Assembly (NCBI GenBank): GCA_020466095.1
Contig: CM035806.1
Location: 10,689,224-10,753,223, forward strand
Direction of reading: 5' to 3'
DNA from: Chlorops oryzae
Lineage: Eukaryota > Arthropoda > Insecta > Diptera > Chloropidae
DNA length: 64,000 nt
The position numbers and the translations under genes are program-made. Shown one piece after another: positions 47,862-59,556 of the stretch. The stretch's first letter is position 1. Each line of letters starts with the position of its first letter. The notes beneath the pieces were generated by a model that was given only the letters and a program-made list of their open reading frames with translations, did no database searches and had not been told where the DNA came from.

Positions 47862-49018
47862 CTCGGATTTTGAATATTTTGAATTTTTTTGAAATTTTCT
47901 TGCATTTAACTGTGCTTTTTGAATATTTTATTCACTGTAGTAGCCTTTTTTGTTAATTTGACAATTCAAAATTTTAATAGGCATACTAAATCGAACTAAT
48001 TTGGAATTTTTGACTGTGCATTTTTTGAATGTTATGAATTTTTTGCATTTTTGTTTGAATTTTTTTGAATATTTTTATAGCTTTTCCGAAGGGAAGGGTA
48101 TATTAAGTTTGGCTCGGAGTATGTAACATACCAAAAGGAGTCGCGATAGATATAGACATATATATATATTCTTGATCAGGGTGACAAGAGGAGTCGATCT
48201 AGCCATGTCTGTCTGTCGGTCACACTTTAGTTTTTCGTAATTTACTCCTAAGCCATGAAAGATATCATATTGAAATTTAGCATGGACTTGAACCAGGTAA
48301 ATGTCCGAAAAACTGCATACAAATTTTTTTCGTAGTCCCTTCTTGGGTCGTGGGAAGTGGGTCAGAAGTTTCAAAAATCACGATTTTTAACGTTTTTCGT
48401 GAATAACTTTTTTTACTATACATCCCAGCTTATTGAAATTTGGTGTGTGTATAGCTACTATGTAGACTTAAGCTTTCGCTGAAAAAAAATTGCGAAATCG
48501 CTATAACTATGGTCATCATTGTACACATTAGAAAAAACACTCTTTCTCTTATTCTCATATCTGTATACAAAAATATTTTTTTTTTTGTTTCTTCTGATTG
48601 TGTGTTTTGCCGCCAAATAAAGTCGTCACTTAAGGTTAAATTTTGACCATGACCACCATTCGCGACATTCGCAAAAATTTTATTTTCACTATTTTGAATT
48701 GAGTATTTCGCAGCTAGACAAAATGTCCTCTAACGGTTAAGGCTTGACCATGCCCACCATCCGCGAAAATTTTGTGCTTAATAATAATCTCGAGTTTGAG
48801 AAGCTAAATCGAAGTACAGATAAGGTATAAATAGATATCCAAGCTAGAACAACGAAAACGGCAGGAATTTTTGTAAAGGTAATGTTTCAACATATTTTAG
48901 GCTGAGGAAAAGGTATGTGTGCAATCGGCTTAGCCGATGTAAACTTCTTTACTTGATTGAATATTTTTTTGAATTTTTTTGTTCATTTTTTACATATTTA
49001 AATTCCGAGGCATAATAA
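47862..49018. mobile_element. Small MITE (TAGAGCT...CCGAGGCAT), copy 2, split
   Basis: TAGAGCTCGGATTTTGAA at the left and CAAATTCCGAGGCAT at the right (49004-49018) are the ends seen at 40606, with TTTTTTGAATATT repeats on both sides of a foreign insert at 48076-48955. The flanks TATAACAA and AATAATAA match at 6 of 8 positions. Confidence 0.65.
48076..48955 (+). mobile_element. DINE-1/Helentron-like element, family B
   Basis: It begins near CTTTTCCGAAGGGAAGGGTATATTAAG, has a GTCTGTCTGTCGGTC microsatellite (48206-48222), and closes with the hairpin ATCGGCTTAGCCGAT followed by GTAAACTTCTTTACTTG. The final TTACTTG is the same as in family A. The body contains conserved phrases of fly Helentron-like repeats such as GACAAGAGGAGTCGATCTAG. 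It has no ORF and is inserted in the T-rich part of the MITE at 47862. Confidence 0.7.
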
Positions 49019-50987
49019 TAAGACTCTAGGTACTTTCATTCAATTTTTTCGAGAACAATTTGGATAAAAAATAAGTAATAAAAAAAAAAATCCTTTCAGA
49101 CTTTAAATCAAAGTTTTTCTTTAACATGAAATATTTCAATCAAAATTGTAAAATAAAAAGGAAAATCCTTAACAATATCCAACTAAATCTGCTACTTATT
49201 CCCCTTTACAAAGTATATTTTGAGGCTGTTTTCTTTTATAATTTTTTTTATTTTTTAATCCTTACAATGCCATCATAACGGAAACACAACATCTACTTTA
49301 CAGCGCTCTAATCTACCATACAACATAATCAAACTTCCGTCGTCTAAACTTCATTCATTCGATGGAAAGCTTAAGTGGTTATACCGTCTTCGCCATACGA
49401 ATAAACGAATGTTCGAGCGTGCGCTAATGATAAGCAAACAATTTAATGAATACCACTGTTGGGAGACGACACAAAATGCGTGCCGTGTGGATGTCACCAA
49501 CAGTTCTAAATAAAATGGCAGCAGCAAAAACAACAACAACAAAAACGTACACAAAAAAAAGGAAAGAATGAATGAAGAAAAAAAAAATAAAGCATACAAA
49601 GCAGCAGCAGCAGCAACAAATGCGGGTAGAGATACTTCACTAAGAAGATGATGCTAAAATGATGATGGGTGACATCGTCGTATGTTGCTGCAGCGTCGGC
49701 CTTCATACGCCCTGTCGTGTTGCTTGGCATTGCCAATTATTTTCGATGTTGGTGATTGTTGATGTTGCTTTTACTTTACTCTCTACTACTCTCTACATAC
49801 ACTACTGCCGCTTCGAGATAATCACTTAGCTAACGCAGTTTAAATATAATTGTGTGTTCTTGTTTTGTTGCTTATTGCCTGTTCGTCTTTCTCCTTATTT
49901 TGCATTGCATATAGATACATAAATACTGTAGATGATGCAAGCGCGAGTGTGTGCTTGTTTAAGCTCAAGGAGGGATATTCACAAGGATTTCTTCTGATGT
50001 ATTTTAATGGCTCTATGCTCTGTGTATACAAGCGATTTTTTGTTTTTTTTTTGTTTTGCAGGTATTTTTTTTCTCCTCCTCTGTACTTTTCCGTGTATGT
50101 ATTTTGCTTTAATTTATTTGAATTTGAAACTTTTCACATTCGTCATTTGTATTGCTTCTGCAGAGACTTAGGCAAGCTTAAATAGCTGCAATAGCGGGGA
50201 TAGCAAAAAGTAGGCAGTCAAGTTGTAAAAAGCATAAGAACGCAAACAAATTTATTTGTTTTCCTCTTTGCTTATTTATTTATTTACTTTTTGTAAGTAT
50301 ATATATACATATATATATATATTTTTTATTTTTTTTTTTTATTAAATATTATTTTTGTTTGTCTGTCATAGCTGTTTTGTTGCTGTTGTCAGCTTAAGTA
50401 ATGTTAAATGCTGAAGATAATGTCAACGCTGATGATGTTGCCGTTGCGTGAAGTGCGAGGAAAGACAGCAGATCTCAAGTCTCAACTCTCAAGGCCCATT
50501 GCTCGTTGCATTCGTTTTGAAAGGCTCTTCTCGGCGTCTTTGGCGTTTGCTATTTATTTTTTTTTTTTTTGATAGTGGGGGAAATGCTAGCAATACTCAA
50601 CGTGTTATTTGCGCCATTTATAATTAGGAATGTGATGCTGTTTTCTTCTTCAAGCAACGATTAGCAATTTTAATGAGCTCTTAAAATTAACGCATGTTCG
50701 CTCGGGGAAAAATACTTCCTTTTAGTTTTCTCATTTTTGGACTGGCTCAAAGTGCATTGATGTTTTGTGATTTTAGATAATCGGTTTCGGTTAAATGGGT
50801 TGTTTGAGCACAGAAAGCGTTAAATGAAACCGAAAGCAGCTGATCGTGCATACGGGAAATGAAAACAAAAGGACACCAAGGATTTTTCGCCAACTTTCAA
50901 AGACTTTAAGCGTAGAAAATTTCCGTTCCGTAAGGTTATTTTCTTTCTCAAACAGTTTGTTGTGAGTCAAGCAACAGAAGTCTTCCT
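49019..50987. other. Unassigned region
   Basis: It contains CAGCAG/CAACAA triplet runs (49520-49550, 49601-49620), TATATATACATATATATATAT (50298-50322) and T runs. The 111-codon plus frame (49850-50185) is Phe/Tyr/Cys-rich through T runs and is not convincing. Confidence 0.35.
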
Positions 50988-51570
50988 CTATCGTCCTCCA
51001 TCTTCCTCTATCTTCTTCTATCTTCCCCTGTCTTCTGCTCTCTTCTGCTCTCTTCCGCTGTCTTCCACTGTCTTCCCCTGTCTTCTGCTCTCTTCCGCTG
51101 TCTTCCGCTGTCTTCCGCTGTCTTCCGCTGTCTTCCGCTGTCTTCCGCTGTCTTCTGCTGTTTTCCGCTGTCTTCCGCTGTCTTCCGCTGTCTTCCCCTG
51201 TCTTCCCCTGTCTTCTGCTCTCTTCCGCTGTCTTCCGCTGTCTTCCGCTGTCTTCCGCTGTCTTCCTATATCTTCCTCCATCTTCCTCTATCGTCCTCTA
51301 TCTTCCTCTTTCTTCCTCTATCTTCCTCTATATCCTTCTATCTTCCTCTATCTTCCTCTATTTTCCTCTGTCTTCCTCTATCTTCCTCTATCTTCCTCTA
51401 TCTTCCTCTATCTTCCTCTATCTTCCTCTATCTTCCTCTATCTTCCTCTATCTTCCTCTATCTTCCTCTATCTTCCTCTATCTTCCTCTATCTTCCTCTA
51501 TCTTCCTCTATCTTCCTCTATCTTCCTCTTTCTTTCGCTGTCTTCCCCTGTCTTCCGCTGTCTTCCTCTG
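50988..51570 (+). repeat. 10-bp minisatellite with two unit types
   Basis: About 58 units of TCTTCCNCTN. The first half is dominated by TCTTCCGCTG (with TCTTCCCCTG and TCTTCTGCTC), the second half by TCTTCCTCTA, and the last few units return to the first type. A CT-rich degenerate tail runs to about 51715. The 207-codon plus frame and 87-codon minus frame reflect the 30-base super-period and are not genes. Confidence 0.96.
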
Positions 51571-51819
51571 TATTTCTCTACTTAATTTACTCTACCACTC
51601 TCTTACTCTCATACGCTCTCTCCGCCCCATCCATTTTCTCTGTCCTACCTTTTCCCACCGTCTCGCCCTCTCTATCCATCTATCTTTCTCTTCTTCTCTC
51701 TTCCTCTTTCCATTGACGTTCAAAGGCACATGATATTCTTTTTAAATATTACAAGTTCCTGTTCATTACTTTTAAATATGAGACGTATACTTAATGTTAC
51801 ACCTGACTGTATTTTTTAA

Positions 51820-52217
51820 AATAACCCTCCAGGCCCCAAGACCACCTCTATACAGCCTAACTTCTGTTCACAATTGCTCACATCCTTAAACACAGTTAAT
51901 TTTTTTTTTTTTTGTTGTTTCATTGCATAAGACAAATTTTCGGGGTTGCCCGAATTAAAAGAAGGAAAAAAAAGCCAAACTGTGTTTAGGTTAGGCTTGG
52001 TTAGGGTGGCTGCCCCCTTTAAGGGGACACACTTAGGCCGCGTGTGGGCCCGTTGTGATCCCACGTGGGAAGGCATGCCTCCCTAGTTACCCGTTTGGTG
52101 GAGCCAATTGGACTCATTTATGAAGCGAGCCATGTCTTTTGTTCGAACTGTGTTTAAGGATGTGAGCAATTGTGAAAAGAAGTTAGGCCCGAGGACCGCC
52201 TCTAGAGGCCGGTTATT
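51820..52217. mobile_element. Foldback element enclosing a SINE fragment
   Basis: The arms 51820-51899 and 52146-52217 are inverted copies: AATAACC at the ends, CCTAACTTCT, then CAATTGCTCACATCCTTAAACACAGTT. Between them lies a GC-richer block with the SINE fragment listed separately. No TSD could be fixed. Confidence 0.8.
51983..52075 (-). mobile_element. SINE 3' fragment with CCTAA tail
   Basis: On the minus strand GGATCACAACGGGCCC, GGCCTAAGTGTGT and GGGGGCAGCCACCCTAACC align with the SINE at 59466-59560. The tail is only three diverged CCTAA units (51985-52010). The tRNA head is not visible. Confidence 0.75.
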
Positions 52218-52364
52218 CGAAATGTAATCGAAATTTAATCCTGATAATTTGATTTTTTCTTTTTACTAATTTCAACTTTGTGTTTTATTTAAGCAAAATA
52301 TATAATAAATAATTTAAAATATAATATTTATTCCATTGGGAGTTTTTGCTGATATTTTGAAGAA
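52218..52364. other. Short AT-rich spacer
   Basis: This lies between the foldback and the Harbinger element; nothing is recognised in it. Confidence 0.5.
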
Positions 52365-52367
52365 TTA

Positions 52368-53357
52368 CAGTCTTATTCATAAAAAATTCGTAAAATACTG
52401 TATAAGCCCACTATAGTTAAAAAGCATTATTAAGTTATAAAGGGTTTATAAAAGCTATCATTCATAAACGTTCTATATCTACATTTTAGCTATAAAGGGG
52501 AAAGGCCGGTTTTTATCCGAAATTTCGGCAACACTGATATAGAAATATCAAATAGTACAAAAACAAATCGTTATTTTTGTTTTGTTTCAAAAAATTTTTA
52601 CATGAAATGGAGCAAATTCAAATTAAAAGAAATCGCAGGGAAAACTGGTGCCTATGACACCCGGAAAATTTCTAATTGTTTTGAAACCTCTCATTAAATC
52701 TTCTTCCTCCATCAGAGAGCTTGGCATTTTAATAAAGTTTGGCGAAAGTTTCGCAAGTGTACGCGCAACTCTAGCACAGATGCGACTAACAGTGGGTTGG
52801 CTTAATCCATGCAAGTCTCCTGAGTCTTCTTGAACCTAAAAACTATTAGTTTTAGAGGCTAGAGGATATTGAAAAATTTATTATCTCTCTTCGTCCCCAA
52901 CAGCGTAATGCAACTAAGACTTGCAGCTTCGGAGAAATTCCCTTTCCCCTTTTATCGGTTTTCAATTCATCAGCCACCAATGTCACAATATGGTTTACCA
53001 TTTGCTTTGAGAAACTTTTTAACAGGTCTGTTCGCCATAGCTCTAACCATTTCTTTAAAGGAAAATTTCAATTAATGAAAAAATAAAAAAATTTCAGTGC
53101 TTGCCTATATTCTCAATCGTGTTAATGGTCTGGAGAGAATCCATTTTCAGATTTCACAATGCAAGAAAATTTTGTTTTTACGGATTAAGATTTTTATAAA
53201 AGGCTTATAGAAGCCTAAACAGCATTATAACTTTCAATATTTTATTAAGTCTTTATAAACCTGTTATATCTCTATAGTGCGTTTATGAATAAAATTTTAG
53301 GCAAACAGCTTTATAAACCCTTTATAAGCCTGCTATAATTTTTTATGAATAAGACTG
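52368..53357 (-). mobile_element. PIF/Harbinger element, internally deleted
   Basis: The ends CAGTCTTATTCATAAAAAAT and ATTTTTTATGAATAAGACTG are perfect inverted repeats. TTA lies on both sides (52365-52367, 53358-53360), the 3-bp target duplication characteristic of PIF/Harbinger. Subterminal words CTTTATAAGCC and TATAAAGGGTTTATAAA recur inverted inside both ends. The 990-bp element holds part of a HARBI1-type transposase on the minus strand. It has lost the second half of that gene and any Myb-like second gene. Confidence 0.95.
52623..53058 (-). pseudogene. HARBI1-type transposase relic
   Basis: The minus strand carries an open segment (about 53058-52868) with VTLVADELKTDKRGKG, SPKLQVLVALRCWGRRE, then about 50 bp with stops, then DSGDLHGLSQPTVSRICARV, ARTLAKLSPNFIKMPSS, GFKTIRNFPGVIGT (to about 52640). 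These are the N-terminal helix-turn-helix blocks of PIF/Harbinger (HARBI1-like) transposases; the family normally has about 350-400 residues. The 50-bp gap ends in TTTTTAG before GTTCAAGAAG and looks like a small intron whose GT donor has mutated. The sequence breaks off just after FPGVIG, where the first catalytic Asp (in the usual DGTH) should follow, so all DDE residues are gone and the product cannot be active. Family assignment is confident; the intron is inferred. Confidence 0.92.
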
Positions 53358-53360
53358 TTA

Positions 53361-55007
53361 GTTTTTAAATATTTTCCAAATAAATTAAATAAATTTTTTA
53401 TTCTTAATTTTTTTTTACTGAAAAAAATTTTTTTAAATTTTATTTGAAAAAAAAAATTTTTTTTTTAATTTTTCTTTCCAGGCAGTTAACGAATATATAT
53501 GACTTTTTTAATAAGGTCTTATAATCAGTCCGAATTGAAGGTTCCCGAATAAAATACGAAAGGGGTAAGTGCATCAATTTTGAATGTTTCGTCAATGCTC
53601 CCTTTTGATTTATCTTAAATAGTTGGAATTGTATTCTGATTATTTGGCGATTTTAATCGTTTATGCGTTTTATGCATTCAAAATAATAATTATTTGAATT
53701 TAAAAGAAAGAAAAAAATCAATTTACTTTGATAATCACTAGTTAAATTATCATTGTTTAACAGGACTTAAAATATATAAGTAAACATTCCAAACTAATCG
53801 GATGAAATCAGAATTTGGAATCGGGCCTTAGTCTTAGTTTTTTAATCTTTAATATTTTGATTTCTCAATTAAATGATTTTTGAAATTATTTAAAAAAATA
53901 GCGAGTTCGATTTGTAAATGTGCAACCTTTTGAACAGAAGGTGTAGAAGCTAGAGAATTATTTCTCACAACAACAACAACAACAAAAACCAACTTTAAAA
54001 AAAACCATGTAACATGACTGAGTGGACCAAGAAATGCTATGGACGCAACATCAGTAGTCGTCGATTACAAAAGAAATGTTAGAAAGAACAAGTTAGCTTC
54101 AACATGAGCAATAAAAGCAACAACAATAACAATTTCAGTTACGGAAACAAGGATTCCAACAACGAAATACAAGCACAGTATGACGTATTGTTGGAATGTT
54201 GAAAAAAGAAAAAGAGAAAAAATTGTACAAGAATCCACCTACGTCCGCAACAAAAGCCACTTCATTCGACTACAAAACGCAAGACGCAACATTTCGACTG
54301 AATATCCTTTCAATAGCGTGTCTGCTCTAATAGAGTCTATCCTTTCTCTCCTTCGCTTTTGATTTGATTTTATTATTTTTAATTTTTTTTTTTTTTTTTG
54401 TATTTTCATGTTTTTTCTTTTCAAACAAAGTCTTCTTAACTAGAACTGCTTAAAGGTGGGTGTGTCGCAGTGCAGATAGCAACAACAACATCCCTTTGTC
54501 CTTGGACAGCAAGAAATTGCACTGTAATTGGAAAATGTTCGATAGGAAAACATTGTTGGTCAACATGTTCCTCAACATTTCTGCATTCTACGGCTTTTGG
54601 TTGTAGTTGCTATCCTTGGCGATTTTTCAGTCATCCTTGTTCTTGGCGTTGGAATTGTCCTCTTTGTTGTTGTTTTTTTGGTTGTTGTATTTGATTTTGT
54701 AGCTGTTGTAGCTGTAGCAACAAAAAGAATTATTAGTCTGGCTTTGAAGGGGGTGCACTCCCAAAGGTACATATGTATGTATGTATATACAGCTTGACCA
54801 AATCGGATTCTTTCATTCTTCGTCCCAAATGGTTTTCATCTCTTCATTTTATAAGCTGAGCATAATTGTGGGCGTTCTTCGTCTAGTTTTTGGGTGCAAT
54901 ATTAAATTCCCCCTTTTGGTTGTCTCCATGAATTGAATTGAAAATGATGAGCAAATAATTTTAAATTTTAATTTTAAAGAATTCATTTCTTCTAGTTGCA
55001 GCAAGAA
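53361..55007. other. Unassigned region
   Basis: It contains A/T-only DNA (53385-53475), CAACAACAACAACAACAAAAACC (53969-53990), and two very short frames starting at 54015 and 54103, the second rich in Asn (MSNKSNNNNNFSYGNKDSNN). TTGTTG/GTTGTAGC words occur at 54660-54720. No gene is recognised. Confidence 0.35.
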
Positions 55008-55243
55008 CCCTCTCTCTCTCTCTATCTATCACTCTCTCCTTCTCCCTCTCTCTTCTTCTCTCTTTCTCTCTCTCTCCTTCTCTCTCTCCTTATCTCTCTC
55101 CTTATCTCTCTCCTTCTCTCTGTCTCCTACTCTCTCTCCTCTCTCTCCTTCTCTCTCCTTCTCTCTCTCCTTCTCTCTCTCCTCCTCTCTCTTCCTCTCT
55201 CCTTCTCTCTCTCCTTCTTTCTCTCTCCTTTTCTCTCTCTCCT

Positions 55244-55292
<49 letters not shown>

Positions 55293-55394
55293 TCTCTCTC
55301 TCCTTCTCTCTCTCTCTCTCTCTCTTCTCTCTCCTCTCTCTCTCTTCTCTCTTCTCTCTCTCTCTTCTCTCTCTCCTCCTCTCTCTTCTCTCCT

Positions 55395-55441
<47 letters not shown>

Positions 55442-55504
55442 TCTCTCTCTCCTTCTCTCTCTCCTTCTCTATCTCTTATTCTCTCTCTCTCCTTCTCTCT
55501 CTCT

Positions 55505-55561
<57 letters not shown>
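55008..55561 (+). repeat. Second long CT microsatellite
   Basis: About 550 bp of CTCTCTCC, CTTCTCTCT and pure CT runs, pyrimidine on the plus strand. The 205-codon frame across it (Ser-Leu repeats) is an artefact. The purest (CT)n parts are at 55396-55438 and 55505-55560. Confidence 0.96.
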
Positions 55562-55564
<3 letters not shown>

Positions 55565-56880
55565 GTCGGATTGTCTATCTATCGGTCTCGTTTTCCATAA
55601 TCACACATCATAAATATCCTTATTAAAATGCATGTCTCAAAACTTATCTAAATTGCGAAAGTTATTCTCTCTTAAAACTGAAGAAAGAAAGAAGAATGAA
55701 CGAACTATTTTACATACATATTTTCAAAAGTATTCAAATAAAATTCTATGCACAAAATGAATTATGAAAAGTTAATTTAAAGAAATTGCAGCCAATTTTC
55801 ACAAACGAGCACCGCCTTCTTCATCTTCATCCCAGACTATCATTACATATTTCAATGGTGAAAGAGACTAAATCCTTCTCAGACAATTGCTGCACTGAAA
55901 GTCTGTTTTCGTGTTAGGGATGTAATTTTTATTTTTTTATCGATTTATTCAAACTTTTCAATTCAAACTTCAATCATTCGAATTTCTCAGGATAACTCAA
56001 TGCACTTTTTCCATGGACTTTGGCCTTCTAAACAAGAATGCAATATTTTAAAAATTATTTATGGAAATGTTTTTTGTTTATTATATTAATTTTCGATCAC
56101 AGCCCTATAATGCAACATACGATTCAAAGAAATTATCCGCTTTGTTAAAGAAAATTAAACCTTCTAAAACTTTTTCTTACATCATTTTTAAATCGGTCAA
56201 GAAAATAAGGTTCTGTTGACCTTTATACCTCAAAAATACGTATATTTTAAAGAAAATTTATCACTTTTTTCGATTCATCGGAAAAATCGGTCGCAAACAG
56301 ACAATTGCATTTAAAAATGCATTTTTAAAATTCAAATTTCGTTGCTTACCAAACAAAATGAGATACTCATTTTCATAATCAATGGATAAATGGCAGGGTT
56401 GTAATTTTATAAGTGAAGGAATGAAGGCAAAATAAGCACCGAAAGTTGCAAATTTAATATCTTATATCATTTTTATTAATCATGTTTTTATTGTTTTTAA
56501 TGAATTTAATTTTTTTTTAAAGATTTTTTTATTAGTATTATTATTGCCAATAATAGTGACAATGGTCTTCCTTTTCAGCAAAAGTTTTAATCACTTAAAA
56601 GTCGATAATTTATTTTTCTTCACATCACTATCGCGCAGACGAACTCCCGTTTTCATTCAAATGTCTCGAATGGAGTCATTCATTGTGTTTTTGGTTTTTG
56701 TTTTTTTTTTTGTTTTTTGCTACAATCTCCTTCTCTTTGGCTTTTGCTGTCAGTCAAAAAATTTTCCATAAAGTTAACTCTACCGGAAACGGAAGCCAGA
56801 AATTACGATAATTCAAAGCTTAATTGTGTGAAATGCGCCAAGATTATGAAAATTTTTTTTTGGACAAAAAGAAAGAAAAA
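55562..56880. other. Unassigned region
   Basis: AT-rich with no recognised gene; short ATTTTTAAA words and a T run at 56702-56712 were the only features noted. Confidence 0.4.
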
Positions 56881-57467
56881 CAGGAAAGGGTGTTAAAGTC
56901 AGGAGAGCCTGACAATAAAATGCCCGACACAGACACATATGTACGTCTTTATATAATTTTTAAAACACCCCCAAAAAATAGGACCATTAAAAAGGAATAA
57001 TCTATAGATTTTAAAGGCCGCAAGGGGCTCCATATATGTACCGACTTTTGGTCAATTTCTTTACGAAAACCGCCTCTTTACCACGCCCAATTTTCCAAAT
57101 ATTTTTAATTCTCATCGGACGCTTAAATATACGCTTAAATTCTAAATTTCATTGAAATACATATTTCGAAAAAGTCAAATTTTTGGGCAGTTTTGGGATT
57201 TTAATGACTGACCCTAGTACTGGAATTACCTTCAAAATTGGTCCGATTAGGCCCATTCTCTAACTGGGTCTTACTCATGTCCCCATGGGCACGCATACCA
57301 AATTTCGATAGCTCAACTTCTTCGATAAGAAAACTATGAACAGACGGACGGACAGCTAAATCGAATCTCCTAGTGACGCTGATCATTTCCATCTAAGTAG
57401 ACTGGTTCTGGGCGTTACACACAGCCACACGAACGCAATTTATCCTCGACACAGAGTGTGTCGGGTA
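56881..57467 (-). mobile_element. Helentron-like family A, internally shortened copy
   Basis: The plus strand reads AAAGGGTGTTAAAGTCAGGAGAGCCTGACAATA near the left and CTCGACACAGAGTGTGTCGGGTA at the right, the two ends of the 17385 copy. Only one of the two internal CCACGCCCA repeats is present, and the CAGACAGA core is reduced to CAGACGGACGGACAG. The 3' terminal TTACTTG has mutated. Confidence 0.85.
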
Positions 57468-59384
57468 GGGAAACCGAAAAACAAAAGTGATATCAAGCAC
57501 ACGAACGAACAAGACGATTTGTTTTTCATGGGCTGTGTTCTGATGATATTCAGCAATGGGTTGGCTTTGTTAATCATTGTTGGTAGTTTGGACAGTTTAA
57601 AATTGATAGAGAAAGATGACTTTATTCAATTCTTTTTTATTTATATATTTTTGAAATTTTTTTTTTCAATACACCTAGACGTTACATACATATACATACA
57701 CACATATATGTTTTTTAAAAGCTTCTTTTGTTTCGGCCAATATTCTTTCTTCATACAAGTATTTCTTTCATATTGTAAGTATATAGGATAGCTTTGTCTC
57801 AAAAAAAAAGGTATTTTTTAAAAATATTGGGAGATCAAAACTAAATATTTCCCATTATGCTTAATCTGTAGTTTAGTAAAACTTCAAATTAATGTGCTCT
57901 GGAAAACACTTACTCATTCACCGTTCCCAAATATTATTTTTTCATTCTCCCCCAAGTAAAAGCTTTCTTTATTTATACATACATTTGACTGTTAAATAAA
58001 TTGAAAGCTTTAATAGCAGCCAATTTAATACCTTGAAATTTAAGTACTTTTCAATGAATTATAAAATTCATCAGCCATCTTCGTTAGACCTCCAACTGTT
58101 ACCAAGGCTAAATAACCAAGTTACATTTGCTCTACACGCTGATTTCGCTTTTGAGCTGAGACATTCAATAATGAATGCGAACCGACACACTCACACACAC
58201 ACACACCCACACTCAGGTACGCACACACTTCTCTGTAGCTCTGTAGGTGTCGATTGGCCATGCTTGAAGTGCCTACCGAACTACTCCGTTTATGGGTACT
58301 TACTTGACTGTACATATTGTAAGCGAACGCCGAACCACCGAGCAGAAAAATGTATACGGACGAAAGCGATAGAAAGCGTAAACGAAAACTGGTTCGCGTT
58401 AAACGATGTGGTGGCGATTGACCCTATTTCATACAAAAAACGAAATGATGAAATGCATTGCTTAGGATTGACAAAGAAATTAGAGGTGGTCGCTAGTAAC
58501 TAGTAATTTCACCAGCTACGAATTAGTGCCCAGTACTAGAGGGATGGGAGAAAGACACACCTACACATTGAAAGGAATTTTCAGCATGACTGCAATCGCA
58601 CTCGAACAAACACCAACCCATACGCATACGCACCCACGCACATGTGTATCGATAATGGTAAGTCAGAGCTACATACAACAAACATACATATATTCCCATC
58701 ATTAGTATTAAATTTTAATACATTTCCCCCAGAGCGAACACAAAAGAATTCCTAACATCCGTAGTAATATGTGGAAATACAGGCTGAGCATATCGTATTT
58801 TTTTTTTTAGAAGAATATGAAGGTATGGTTACCGCCAACGTACATATGTAAGGACGACAGTCATATAAAGTAATGAGAAAAATAATTAAAAAAGATCATT
58901 TCCTTTTATTTCAATTTCTTAAAACGCAGGTGGTTCACATCTTAAAGTGCGTGTAAGGACTTCTTTCATAGGAATTCCCTTTCGAACTGGGAAGATTGCA
59001 CGCCTAAGAGCGGCGGATTCTATCACTAGAAAAATAAGAATATTTGCCATCGAAAGGATAAAAGTTTTGGGCCAGAATAGAATCTCGATAGCCCGAAAAT
59101 CAATAATCCGGATAACCGATTCTTCTCGACTCGAACAAACGAATTAATAATAAACTATTTCGAACCGAAATGTATCCGTTTAAAAGCTTTTCTCTATGTG
59201 AGTAGGCAGATGGATCAAATAGTGTCTCAGAGGATAGTCCGAAGAGAGAAATTACCCGGGGAGAAGTACGAAAGAAACACTGGGAGCGGAAATGCCCATA
59301 TGTTATTTTCTAAATGACGTATGTTTAATCCTTTCGATTATAAAAAAGGCTTTTAAAATTTCATTAATGTTTGATTCGACTTAG
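57468..59384. other. Unassigned region with one 156-codon frame
   Basis: The frame 58033-58503 (plus) is the longest in the window not made by a tandem repeat. It runs through a CA microsatellite (His-Thr repeat) and has two CXXC-like pairs (CLKCLPN, CTYCKRT) but no recognised domain; no exon structure supports it. Other contents: TACATATACATACACACATATA (57682-57710). Confidence 0.35.
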
Positions 59385-59556
59385 ACGGCCAACTTTAGAA
59401 GCGAAAGACTATGGGTTCAACTCCCCGCTGAGGTCGTGGATGCTAGTGCCGTTTTTTCCAGTTTCTGTTTTTCATTATTTTCTTATTAGTCGTGGTATCA
59501 CAACGCGACCTTGTGAGGCCTAAGTGTGTATCACCCTTAATGGTGGCAGCCACACT
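59385..59556 (+). mobile_element. tRNA-derived SINE, head and body
   Basis: The B box GGTTCAACTCC is at 59414-59424, followed by CCCGCTGAGGTCGTGG; the A box is decayed. The body contains GGTATCACAACGCGACC, GGCCTAAGTGTGTATCACC and GGTGGCAGCCACAC and runs straight into a CCTAA tail. The copy at 51983-52075 (minus strand) shares the body and tail, showing that the block moves as a unit. The length of the head is estimated. Confidence 0.7.

Noticed and set aside
50962..51585. 207-codon frame (and an 87-codon antisense frame)
   Set aside because: They are translations of a 10-bp minisatellite with a 30-base super-period.
54996..55613. 205-codon Ser-Leu frame
   Set aside because: Translation of the second CT microsatellite.
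58033..58503. 156-codon frame with CXXC-like pairs
   Set aside because: It crosses a CA microsatellite and has no recognised domain, and no splice or promoter context supports it; kept only as a note in the region entry.
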